Assembly: GCF_019703855.1 (NCBI RefSeq)
Contig: NZ_AP024086.1
Span: forward strand, 1-64,000
Reading direction: 5' to 3'
DNA: 64,000 nt
Origin: Desulfomarina profundi
Lineage (GTDB): Bacteria; Desulfobacterota; Desulfobulbia; Desulfobulbales; Desulfocapsaceae
Shown: one piece after another, positions 23,101 to 32,048 of the stretch
Layout: each line of letters begins with the position of its first letter
How positions within the stretch are numbered: the first letter of the stretch is position 1
Program-made: the position numbers and the translations under genes
The notes under the pieces: model-generated
The model's input: the letters and a program-made list of their open reading frames with translations, nothing else
Databases searched by the model: none
What the model was told of the DNA's origin: nothing

Positions 23101-25040
23101 ATGACGACATATATAACTACACCCATCTATTATGTGAATGCTCAACCCCATCTTGGTCATGCATATACGACTGTTGTTGCTGATACCTACAGCCGTTTCA
23201 GGCGCCTGTGCGGGGAAAATGTCAGATTCCAGACGGGGACGGATGAACATGGTGATAAAATCGCGGAAGCCGCTGAAAATGAAGGTATAGAACCAAAAGA
23301 ATATGTGGATAAGATCAGCGCCATGTTCCGGGATACCTGGCCGCTGCTGATGGTGGAACCGGACAATATCATCCGCACCACGGACCCGGATCATATGGCC
23401 AATGTGCAGGCTATACTGCAACAGGTTTACGATAAGGGTGATATCTATTTTGATGAATATACGGGCCTGTATTGTACGGGGTGTGAACGGTTTCTTACGG
23501 AAAAGGAACTGGTTGACGGGAATTGCCCCGATCACCAGAAACCACCGAAGGAAATTGCTGAACAGAATTATTTTTTCCGGATGTCCAACTATCAACAGCA
23601 GCTAATTGATCATATCAAAAACAATCCGGAGTTTATCACTCCGGAGAGATATCGTAACGAGGTGCTCTCTTTTCTCAGTGAACCGCTTGAAGACCTCTGT
23701 ATTTCAAGGCCAAAATCCCGATTGACCTGGGGAATAGAATTGCCGTTTGATGAGAATTTTGTCACCTATGTCTGGTTTGACGCCCTGATAAATTATGTCA
23801 CCGGCCTGAATTATCCTGATGGAGAAAACTATAAAACGTTCTGGCCCGCGGCGGAACATCTGATTGCCAAGGATATTTTAAAACCTCACGCGATCTACTG
23901 GCCCACGATGTTGATGGCCATGGAGGCCCCGCTTTACAAAAAGCTTCACGTCCACGGTTACTGGAATGTGGACAATACCAAGATGTCAAAAAGTATCGGT
24001 AATGTGGTTCGCCCGCGTCAGCTGGTGGAAGAATATGGTATTGATACATTCAGGTATTTTGTGCTCCGTGAAATGTCTTTCGGGCTTGATTCATCTTTCA
24101 GTTCGGAGGCGATCATTGCCAGGCAGAATGCTGATCTTGCCAATGATCTTGGTAATCTCTACTCCAGGACCATGGCCATGGTGAAAAAATACCGTGGCGG
24201 CAAAGTCCCTGTTGTGAACGGTGGAAAAGATGATGACAGCCTGCTGCGGGAGGCCGTGGAAAAGATGATTCCTCTTTATCGGAGGGCTATGGCAGATTTC
24301 CAGTTTCATCGCGCATTGGGGTTGTCTGGGAGGTTGTGGGACTGGCCAATAAATATATTGTCACTAATGAACCTTGGAGTCTTGCCGGTGCACCGGAAAA
24401 AAGTGAACGGCTTGATCATGTGCTTTACAATCTGCTTGAGTGTCTGCGTGTTATTGCCCTGGTAGTGCAACCGGTGATGCCCGGGGCCGCCGCCAGGATG
24501 TTTGAAGGACTCGGACTTGACACGACTGGAAATGATGTCCACCTGCTTGAGCAGGGTGGAAAATGGGGTGTACTTACAGCAGGCGCAGAGTTGAAGCCTG
24601 TAAAAGCCTTGTTTCCCCGATTGGTTCGGGAGAAAAAGGATTCCGGAAAACCCCGGAAAAAAGCAGAGCAGAAAAAGAAGTCGAAAAAAAAGGAATCGGG
24701 ACAGGACGGCCTTGTTACAATCGATACTTTCCGCCAGCTGGATCTCAGGGTTGCTGAGATTATGACGGCCGAGCCTGTGAAAAAATCGAACCGACTGCTG
24801 AAATTGATCGTCAGGGCTCCGGAAGAACGAACAATTGTGGCAGGAATTGCTGAATTCTATTCACCTGCGGATCTGGTTGGTCGTCTGGTTATTATTGCGG
24901 CCAATCTCAAACCTGTGAAACTGATGGGTATTGAATCCCAGGGAATGGTTCTTGCCGCAAAGGAAAAAAGAGATGGAAAGGAACGCCTCGTGCTTACAAG
25001 TGTAGGCGAACATGTTGCTGCTGGAACTGCTGTCAGCTGA
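23101..25040 (+). CDS. metG: Methionyl-tRNA synthetase with C-terminal tRNA-binding domain (read across one frameshift)
   Basis: Charges tRNA-Met. Seen: TTPIYYVNAQPHLGHAYTT (HIGH-like HLGH), zinc-binding segment CTGCERFLTEKELVDGNCP, ATP loop KMSKSIGNV, then after a frame change VVGLANKYIVTNEPW and a lysine-rich linker leading to the EMAP-like domain (TFRQLDLRVAEIMTAEPVK). One extra G in GGGG at 24318-24321 restores the frame (ALGVVWEVVGLANKY). Total about 646 residues, normal for the long form. Start at ATG 23101; ATG 23089 is in frame but adds only MSFF. Confidence 0.93.
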
Positions 25041-25062
25041 TTTTGGAAGTGCAGGATTTAGG

Positions 25063-25210
25063 TAGTGCCTGTCCATAAATGGCCTTTTTGCCCGATTTCT
25101 GCGTCGCTACGAAAAATAAAAATGCTCACATCTGCCTAATATGCTGCGCTTTTTATTTTCCTATGCTCCATGAACTTGAACAAATAAATCTCATTTCTGG
25201 ACAGACACTA
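25063..25210. repeat. Family D inverted-repeat element, copy 1
   Basis: About 148 bp between metG and the YggT gene. Inverted ends: TAGTGCCTGTCCATAAAT at the left and ATTTCTGGACAGACACTA at the right. No open frame. A partial family C end (GAAGTGCAGGATTTAGG, 25046-25062) abuts it on the left, as if D had inserted into C. Right-end fragments recur at 27417-27434 and 52277-52297. Confidence 0.7.
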
Positions 25211-25235
25211 GGTATAAAATATAGAGGAGAGCTGG

Positions 25236-25534
25236 ATGTTTGTAGTGAATAATTTTTTGATGGCTGTGGCCAAACTTATGGATTTTCTTTTGACACTGTA
25301 CATGTGGGCCATTATCGGAAGAGCTGTTATATCCTGGGTGGGGGCTGACCCGTACAATCCCATTGTCAGGTTCCTTGTTGAGATTACCGAACCTGTGTTA
25401 AGTAAAATACGAAGAATTCTGCCCATGAGCATGGGCGGAATGGATTTCTCCCGATGGTTCTCATTTTAATCATCATGTTTCTCCAGAGTTTTCTGGTGCA
25501 GACTTTAAAGCAGATAGCAATGGGAATGGGATAG
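25236..25534 (+). CDS. YggT family membrane protein (read across one frameshift)
   Basis: About 99 residues with two hydrophobic segments: MDFLLTLYMWAIIGRAVISW and, after the frame change, MVLILIIMFLQSFLVQTL. The family signature SWVGADPYNPIVRFLVEITEP and RILPMSMGGMDFSPM are present. Adding one C to CCC at 25450-25452 joins the two parts. YggT proteins are inner-membrane proteins often encoded beside DivIVA, as here. Function poorly known. Confidence 0.82.
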
Positions 25535-25567
25535 AAACTACGTTTTAAACTCAAATTGGAGGCAGAC

Positions 25568-26416
25568 ATGCTAACACCTCAGGCAATAAAAGATCAGGAG
25601 TTTCAGATAAAGTTCAGAGGATATGATGCTATCGAAGTACGGTCGTATCTGGAGCTGCTTGCCGAAGATTATTTTGAGCTGCATGAGCAGAACCGTGTCC
25701 AGGCGGAAGAGATTGAATCCTTCACCACGGAGCAGGAAACATGGCGGGAAGAAAAAGAAAAGCTTGAAAATGAACTCCGGGAAAACCAGGAGAGCAATGA
25801 GGTTGTTCAGGCTGAAATCCGGGAAGGGTACAGACAGAAAGATGAACAAATAGACCAGTTGAAGGTCCGGGTTGAGGAACTGGAAGGTATGGTGGCAACC
25901 CTGGAGAGTGAAAAGCGTGAAGCCTCTGAAAAAATAGTAAAACTGGAAGAGGAACTCGGCGCCAGGAGTGAAAGCTTTGCCGAAGAAAAAGAAGAGATCG
26001 AAAGATTGCGAACCAGGTTGGAGCAGCTGGAGGAGAAAAACAGGGAGCTGCAACAGGAAGGACTTGATTTCAAAACAACTATTCTTGCTGCCCAGAAATT
26101 CGCTGACAATCTCAAGATGACCAGTGAACAGGAAGCCGCGGCACTCATGGAGCAGGCACGGGCCGATGTGGCAAAATTCCGAAAAGAGGCCCAGGCGGAA
26201 CTGGCCCATCTTCCAAAAGAAATTGAAGAATTACAGCAGAAGAAAATTCAGGTTCGGGATGAACTGAAAGCGGTACTCAACACCTATCTGCAGAAGCTTG
26301 ACAGCTTCGGTGAAACGGATGATGATTTTTCAGATCTTTTCCAATCCATACAGATTCCTGAGGTCGAAAGTGTTGATCCCGATGATATAGACAATATTGA
26401 CATGGAACTGCCTTGA
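25568..26416 (+). CDS. DivIVA-domain coiled-coil protein
   Basis: 282 residues from ATG 25568 after GGAGG. N-terminal DivIVA motif LTPQAIKDQEFQIKFRGYDA followed by long glutamate- and lysine-rich coiled coil (about residues 40-225) and an acidic C-terminus. DivIVA proteins sit at negatively curved membrane such as poles and septa and recruit partners. It follows the YggT gene and overlaps the region of the DUF167 gene start, an arrangement common in bacteria with DivIVA. Confidence 0.85.
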   Translation: MLTPQAIKDQEFQIKFRGYDAIEVRSYLELLAEDYFELHEQNRVQAEEIESFTTEQETWREEKEKLENELRENQESNEVVQAEIREGYRQKDEQIDQLKVRVEELEGMVATLESEKREASEKIVKLEEELGARSESFAEEKEEIERLRTRLEQLEEKNRELQQEGLDFKTTILAAQKFADNLKMTSEQEAAALMEQARADVAKFRKEAQAELAHLPKEIEELQQKKIQVRDELKAVLNTYLQKLDSFGETDDDFSDLFQSIQIPEVESVDPDDIDNIDMELP

Positions 26417-26433
26417 CCAGGCGGGAAGGAAAA

Positions 26434-26730
26434 ATGTCTTTTCTTTCCACTGCAAAGGATGGCTCCCTGCTTCTTCGGGTCCATATTCAACCAAGGGCAT
26501 CAAAAACAAAAATTGTCGGATTGTATGACGGGACATTGAAAATTGCTGTCAGTGCCCCTCCTGTTGAAGGTCGGGCCAACAAAGAAATCATTCAGTTTCT
26601 GGCGAAAAAAATGAAAATCCCTAGAAGTGATGTCCGGGTGAAGTCCGGGCTGCAGTCCAGGCGTAAGAGTCTGGAACTCAAAAATATCCGGGAAAGTGAA
26701 GTCCGTCGGCTGCTGGAGGTAAAAGAATGA
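26434..26730 (+). CDS. DUF167/UPF0235 (YggU) family protein
   Basis: 98 residues from ATG 26434 behind GGGAAGGA; the frame can be read back to 26413. Seen: LLLRVHIQPRASKTKIVG, KIAVSAPPVEGRANKEII and VRVKSGLQSRRKSLEL, which match the YggU fold. Function unknown in the family. It overlaps the following tpiA-like gene by 4 bases (ATGA). Confidence 0.88.
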   Translation: MSFLSTAKDGSLLLRVHIQPRASKTKIVGLYDGTLKIAVSAPPVEGRANKEIIQFLAKKMKIPRSDVRVKSGLQSRRKSLELKNIRESEVRRLLEVKE

Positions 26731-27409
26731 AACAATACGTGGTTGGCAACTGGAAATGTCACAAGAAAACCGATGATGCAAGGGCGTGGTTTGATGCTTT
26801 TGCCCAACATTGCAGCCTGAGAGATGACCTGGAAGTGATTGTTGCTCCTTCTTTCGTCTGTCTGGAAAGCACGGCTTCATACTTGGAGAAACTTGGCCTG
26901 GAAAATGTGCGTCTTGCCGCCCAGAATGTGTCTCCCTTTCCCCGGGGGCTTACACGGGAGAAATTGCAGCAGATATGTTGAGAGGACTTGTTGATTATGT
27001 GATCATTGGTCATTCTGAGCGGAAACGATATTTTCATGAAACGGATCAGGATATTATCAATAAGGTCAATGAAACGGTAGATGCCGGTCTGATTCCCATT
27101 GTTTGCGTGGACGGTTCTTCGTTATCATCACGGCTGGCATCACTACAGGATATTGATATTGACCGGATGATCATAGCATATACCCCTGTCGATGCCCTGA
27201 CATTCAAAATCCCCGAGTCCCCGGAAAAAGTGAAGGAAACTCTTGAGGAAAAAAAATATCACCTGGGGAAATGGCCGGTTATTTACGGGGGAGCACTGCT
27301 CGCATCCAATGTAAGGGACTACTCTTCTCTCCCGGTACTGTCCGGTGTTTTTGTGGCCAGTGCAAGTCTGGATCCCAGGGATTTTGCCGAAGTTTGTCAA
27401 CAGGTGTGA
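26727..27409 (+). CDS. tpiA: Triosephosphate isomerase-like protein lacking the catalytic glutamate (read across one frameshift)
   Basis: About 227 residues after adding one G to GGGGG at 26944-26948; family members have about 250. Kept: GNWKCHK (Asn and Lys of the active site), AYTGEIAADML, IIGHSERK (electrophilic His), and VIYGGALLASNV (phosphate loop). Lost: the catalytic-Glu segment, normally AYEPVWAIGTG, reads AYTPVDALTFKIPESPEK, and CVGE reads CVDGSS. It is therefore doubtful as an isomerase and may be a paralogue with another role. Overlaps the DUF167 gene by 4 bases. The symbol follows the family only. Confidence 0.72.
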
Positions 27410-27531
27410 GTTCTCTTATTTCTGGACAGACACTATTTTAATACCGGACTACTGAACTTAAGGTTTGGCAATTTCAGATACAGCAGGTGCATTTCCGGGC
27501 TCGCAAATATCAGGCAGAATTCCGTATGTGA

Positions 27532-29225
27532 TCAGGGTTTTTTTTTCTTCTGGAAGAGAAATGAAAAAATAAAAATGGTTGTGTTGATTCCTGCCAGTAA
27601 CAGGCCCAGTATGCCGATAGTGCCGATTATGCCGGGTTTTTTAGAAATACTGTCAGCCAGGATAAGGATGGAAGAACCGACGATAAGGGCTGCGCTGATC
27701 ATGGCAATGCCCATGATCCTGCTGGCTGTGTCAATTTTTTCCGACAGATGTTCTATTCGTTTAAGTTCAAGATTCAGTGTAAACCTGCTGTGTTTGGCAT
27801 GGTTGAGAAAACGCTGTAGCTCTCCGGGCACTTCTTCCAGCAGTTCCAGGTAACGGGTGAATGATTTGTACATTCGGTTTTTCACAGCCTGAAAACCGTA
27901 CCTGTTCATGACTACTTTTCTAATCTGGGGTTCCACATGGGAGAGGAAGTCAAAAGTCGGATCAAAATATTCCGCAACTCCTTCAATGGTTGTCAGGGCT
28001 TTGGTCAGCAGGAGGAGATCTCCCGGACATTGGATATGGTACCGCTGCAGCATGGCAAAAAAGTCCGACAGCAGCGTTGTGATGTCAAGTTGTTGCAGGC
28101 TTGTGTTCTGCACATGACTGATCAGGTGTTGCAGGTCTGTTCTGAAATCGCGTCTCTCTGTAACCATCGGGTCTGCATCAGTCAGCCCGATGACGACCCT
28201 GCAGAGCTGATCAAGATCTCCCTTAATGATACCGGAGACAAGATTGATCAATTGTTCCGTGGTTTTTTTGTCAAGCTGCCCAGTCATCCCGCAGTCGATG
28301 AAGCAGAGGTTGTTGTCATCAAGCAGGAAAATATTTCCAGGATGGGGATCAGCATGAAAGAATCCGAATTCCAGGCATTGCTTGAAAATGGCATCCGTAC
28401 CGTTGGCGACAATGGCTCTTCTCTGGGCAGGGGTAAGTTCTTCCGGATCAAGGGTGGAGAGCAGTCTTCCCTTGATTTCTTCCAGGGTCAGGACTGAACG
28501 TGTGGTGGCTGACCAATAGACCCTGGGAAAGCAAATCGAAGAATCATCTTCAAAATAACGGCCCAGTCTTTCGGTGGACTGTCCCTCGGTAATCAGATTG
28601 ATTTCCTTGAGAAGTTCCCTGGAAAATTCTTTGGCCACAGCGGTGGGACTGTAACCAAGATCGGAAAAATACTGTTCCATCAACTGGGCGAGACTCTCCA
28701 CCAGGGCCATGTCTTCTTCGACAAGTTGTCGTGCCCCTGGACGGAGCACTTTGATGACAACTTCCCTGTCATCCTGCATGACGGCGCGATGGACCTGAGC
28801 TATGGAGGCAGCAGCGAGAGGCGTTTCCTCTATAGACTTGAACAGCAGGTCAAGACGGCCGGGAAATTCAAGGGCAAGAACCTTGTATATTTCTTCAAAC
28901 TCAACCTGGCTGCAGCGATCCTGCAGTTTTTTGAGTTCGTGGGTCCATTCCTTCGGGATAAGATCAGGTCTGGTGGAGAGCAGTTGACCAAGTTTGATGA
29001 ATGTGGGGCCAAGTTCCTCCAGGACCCGGCGAATTCTGACGGGGAGTGGCAGGGCAAGATTATCTGGGTTAGAATCGTCTTCCATGTCTTCCTTGCCCTG
29101 CCGAGCAAGCGGTGCAGGCCGGTGTCAAGGACCAGTTGCCTGAAGCCAAACATGGAAAGAACCTTGACGATTTCAGCAAATCGTTTTGTATTTCTGATGG
29201 TTCGTTTTATGCTGGTAATTTTCAT
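27532..29225 (-). CDS. UbiB/AarF/ABC1 family atypical kinase (read across one frameshift)
   Basis: About 564 residues when one base is added near 29091-29092 to join MKITSIKRTIRNTKRFAEIV with the kinase-like core. Seen: ELGPTFIKLGQLLSTRPDL (the KxGQ motif), AAASIAQVHRAVM (Ala-rich loop), FFHADPHPGNIFLL (catalytic) and FIDCGMTGQL. Two C-terminal membrane segments (about IMGIAMISAALIVGSSILIL and IGTIGILGLLLAGINTTIFI). Family members support quinone synthesis and lipid homeostasis. Overlaps the HDOD gene upstream by 4 bases, forming a three-gene minus-strand operon. Confidence 0.88.
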
Positions 29226-30112
29226 GATGAAGTGAAAATATCAAGGATGGCCTGGTCCTGTTCAAAGCGTTCGGCGAGGGTGTTGTACCAGGTGCCGATA
29301 TTGATGATATCCCATTTGAGATCGTTTTCTGCCCAGAGGTCTCGTGTTTCAGGGAGAAAATCCTCAAAGATTTTCATGGTATCTTCAGCTCCTAAAAAAT
29401 CGGGTGAGCAATACATGAGAGACAGGATGTCTGCGGTCTGGATGAGAATTGGAAACTGTTTGTTTGATGGTGCATCCCCGGGACAGTGATGATGACCTAT
29501 TGCCATGGTCAGCTTGCTCGGTAGGAGCCAGCGGTTGGCAAGGAGCAGGCCGACCCTGTCATGACTGATTTTAAATTCCGTCAGTTCTTCTGAGGCGCTG
29601 TCGCTGCGACCGGGATCCGTGAGTTCTCTTAGTAGGGGATATTTATCGCCGAACAGTGTCAGCATGGCCAGTTTGCCGATATCGTGAATCAGGCCGGCCA
29701 CAAAGAGTTCGCTTGGAGAAATTCCCATTGTTTCACCCATTATCTTGGCCGTAAGACCACAGGTGAATGCATGTTGCCAGAAGAGGGTGACAGTCTCCCG
29801 GAATTCCTTGCCAAGCTTCGGGAAAGCGGCAAAAAGAGCTTTTCCAATGACGATATTGCGAACTTCCTCAAAACCGAGGACCATCAAGGCTCTCTCCATT
29901 GTGCTCACTTCCCGGGGGATGCCGAAGAAGGCGGAGTTGGCAATTTTCAAAATGGTGGAACACATGCTCTGGTCAGGAAGAATCACTTTCATCAGGTCTT
30001 CAGCACTGCTTTCCGGGTCAGCGGTAACTGCCATGACCTTTGTTACGATCAGGGGCAGGGCCGGGAAAGAGTTTATCTGTGTCTCTATATTTATCTGTTC
30101 CAGAGTAGTCAT
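29222..30112 (-). CDS. HDOD-domain signalling protein
   Basis: 296 residues. HDOD domain: INSFPALPLIVTKVMAVTAD, ILKIANSAFFGIPREVSTME, and LFVAGLIHDIGKLAML, which keeps an HD pair, with a later IGHHHCPGDA. HDOD proteins act in signalling, often with chemotaxis or second messengers, and usually lack phosphodiesterase activity. It is the middle gene of an operon with the GGDEF protein upstream (1-base overlap) and the ubiB-like kinase downstream. Confidence 0.88.
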   Translation of the reverse strand: MTTLEQINIETQINSFPALPLIVTKVMAVTADPESSAEDLMKVILPDQSMCSTILKIANSAFFGIPREVSTMERALMVLGFEEVRNIVIGKALFAAFPKLGKEFRETVTLFWQHAFTCGLTAKIMGETMGISPSELFVAGLIHDIGKLAMLTLFGDKYPLLRELTDPGRSDSASEELTEFKISHDRVGLLLANRWLLPSKLTMAIGHHHCPGDAPSNKQFPILIQTADILSLMYCSPDFLGAEDTMKIFEDFLPETRDLWAENDLKWDIINIGTWYNTLAERFEQDQAILDIFTSS

Positions 30113-31731
30113 TATCTGATTTCGGGGAAATAAGTTATAAGCTGTCTGCGTTTTTCTTCAAGGTACTTTGCAGGTAACTCCAGGAGGTTATTCTTTTTTA
30201 TCATTTCAATCGTGTGCAGTACGAGATGGGGGTCAAACTGTTTTCCCGCCTGATTGATCAGTTCGTCAACAATAGCTTCAGCTTTCAATCTGGGTCTGAA
30301 GGGACGTTCTGAATTCATAGCGGCAAGGGCGTCAACAACATTGAAAAGCCGTGCTCCAAGGGGGATTTCACTACCCTTCAGGCCATAGGGCGCACCATTG
30401 CCGTCATATCGTTCTCCATGGGAGAGCAGTACGGTGCGTTCGTTGGCAAAAAAATCAAAAATATCGGTTATTTCTGCAAGCTTATATGGAAGGTCGTTCA
30501 TGATCTCCCGCTCATTGCCGCTCAGTTTTGACTGTTTACTGAACAGATCGTTATGGAGGAAAAAACGGATACTGTTGTACAGGGTTATGGCGTTTTGAAA
30601 GGTTGCAACGAGATGAGGGGGAAGCCCGAGCTGTCTGCCGAGCAGGGCTGTATAGTGAGAAACCTGGTCAATATGGTCTTTGTATTCTGTTCCGGCAATT
30701 TCCCTGGCCAGAAGTTGTAGAGAGGAGATGGTTGAATGTCTTGTTTTTTCAAGGATACGATTGATTGTTTCTTTGAGTGTAGCGAGTGACTGCTGGGAAT
30801 TGTATTCTTCGTTAATCCCCAGAGGAGCGAAGACATGAATTCTGTTTCGGCCTCCCGCCTTAGCCATGTACAGGGCTGTTTCCGCCATGGAGATCAATTC
30901 GTCATGATTTTCGAGAGCGTGGGTTTTCAGGGAGGCTATTCCGATGGAAACGGTAATTGATTTATGGATACCGTAATGGATGAAAGGCTTTTCAGAGCAT
31001 GCAATACGAATTTTCTCTGCCGTTTCTTGAGCAAGTTCAAGATCCGCCTCCGGCATCAGAATAACGAAATCTTCACCCGAAAAGCGATAGCAACTGTCGA
31101 TGGGGCGAGTGTTCAAGGTAAGCCTTGCGGACATTTCATTGAGCACCGCATCGCCGAATTCCAGTCCTGAAGATTTATTAATCTCATTGAAGTAGTCAAT
31201 ATTGAGAATAAGTAAGGAGAGATCTTTTTCCCGGGTGATGGCGTGCTGAAATTCATTTTTGAGGATCTCGGTCAGGTGTCGTCTGTTGAATAACCCGGTC
31301 AGGCCATCTCTCTTTGAAAGGGTGTCGAGGACTTTCTGATGAGTCTGAAGGTTTTCGAAATATTCCGCACTGATTTTCTGGATATGGGTAAGAAAAGAGA
31401 TTTTGTAGCGGAGTAATTCACTGCCTACCGGCAGAGGCAGGAAATCAATCAGTCGATTTTTACCAGTAAGGACCAGGGATTTCGGGGGGACCTGTGCCGT
31501 CCCGAGAACCAGGATTGGAACTTGGTCCGGGACCATACCCGGCGTAAGAATTGTTTTTAAAATTTCACTTTTGTCAGTTGTGATAATAAGTGAAGTATTT
31601 GAAATAACAGGTTTTGTAAGTTCGTTGCAGTTGAAAATGCATCTGGCATCGGGGCAGGCTTTAAGAATCAATCGCAGAAAAGTTGAACCGGGTGAAAGCT
31701 GGTTGATATTTTGGAGGAGATCGTTTGTCAT
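30112..31731 (-). CDS. GGDEF protein with degenerate HD-GYP domain
   Basis: 539 residues, soluble. N-terminal part of about 120 residues is unassigned. The GGDEF domain follows (KRDGLTGLFNRRHLTEIL, then CYRFSGEDFVILMPEADLEL), with SGEDF at the active loop in place of GG(D/E)EF. The C-terminal HD-GYP-like domain ends SHGERYDGNGAPYGLKGSEI and ARLFNVVDALAAMNSERPF, but the HDxGK motif is missing (NSIRFFLHNDL at that place) and GYP is GAP. Both domains may therefore be sensory or inactive. First gene of the operon with HDOD and ubiB-like genes. Confidence 0.85.
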   Translation of the reverse strand: MTNDLLQNINQLSPGSTFLRLILKACPDARCIFNCNELTKPVISNTSLIITTDKSEILKTILTPGMVPDQVPILVLGTAQVPPKSLVLTGKNRLIDFLPLPVGSELLRYKISFLTHIQKISAEYFENLQTHQKVLDTLSKRDGLTGLFNRRHLTEILKNEFQHAITREKDLSLLILNIDYFNEINKSSGLEFGDAVLNEMSARLTLNTRPIDSCYRFSGEDFVILMPEADLELAQETAEKIRIACSEKPFIHYGIHKSITVSIGIASLKTHALENHDELISMAETALYMAKAGGRNRIHVFAPLGINEEYNSQQSLATLKETINRILEKTRHSTISSLQLLAREIAGTEYKDHIDQVSHYTALLGRQLGLPPHLVATFQNAITLYNSIRFFLHNDLFSKQSKLSGNEREIMNDLPYKLAEITDIFDFFANERTVLLSHGERYDGNGAPYGLKGSEIPLGARLFNVVDALAAMNSERPFRPRLKAEAIVDELINQAGKQFDPHLVLHTIEMIKKNNLLELPAKYLEEKRRQLITYFPEIR

Positions 31732-31943
31732 TGGTTCAAAAGGCGGAATGATCGCTGATTTGTAAAAAAAGTAATGGCCACAAAGCCTGCATTATAATTA
31801 ACTATACATTTTCATTTTATAAAATTGCAAATGGATAATAGAAATGGATATGTTTTTGTGTTGAGACGGGAAGAATGAAATTCATCAAAATTAATGGTAG
31901 AAAGTGAGACGTTTCAACGAAAAGCAGTTAAAAACTCATCTTC

Positions 31944-32045
31944 AGGTTCGCAAATGCCAGGTTGAATTGATGGCTCAACCATAAAAACAAGTGAAAATCA
32001 GACTGTGGCGAAAATACCTTCTGCACTGCGGATTTTCAGATATGC
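31944..32045. repeat. Family E repeat-like segment, copy 2
   Basis: CAGGTTCGCAAATGCCAGG, GATGGCTCAACC and CAAGTGAAAATCAGACTGTGGCG resemble the segment at 62195-62260. It lies in the 317-base gap before dnaG. The rest of the gap (31732-31943) is AT-rich with no recognised feature. Confidence 0.35.
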
Positions 32046-32048
32046 ACT

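Noticed and set aside
25571-26209. A 212-residue minus-strand frame rich in Phe and Leu within the DivIVA gene
   Set aside because: It is the antisense shadow of a Glu/Lys-rich coiled coil.
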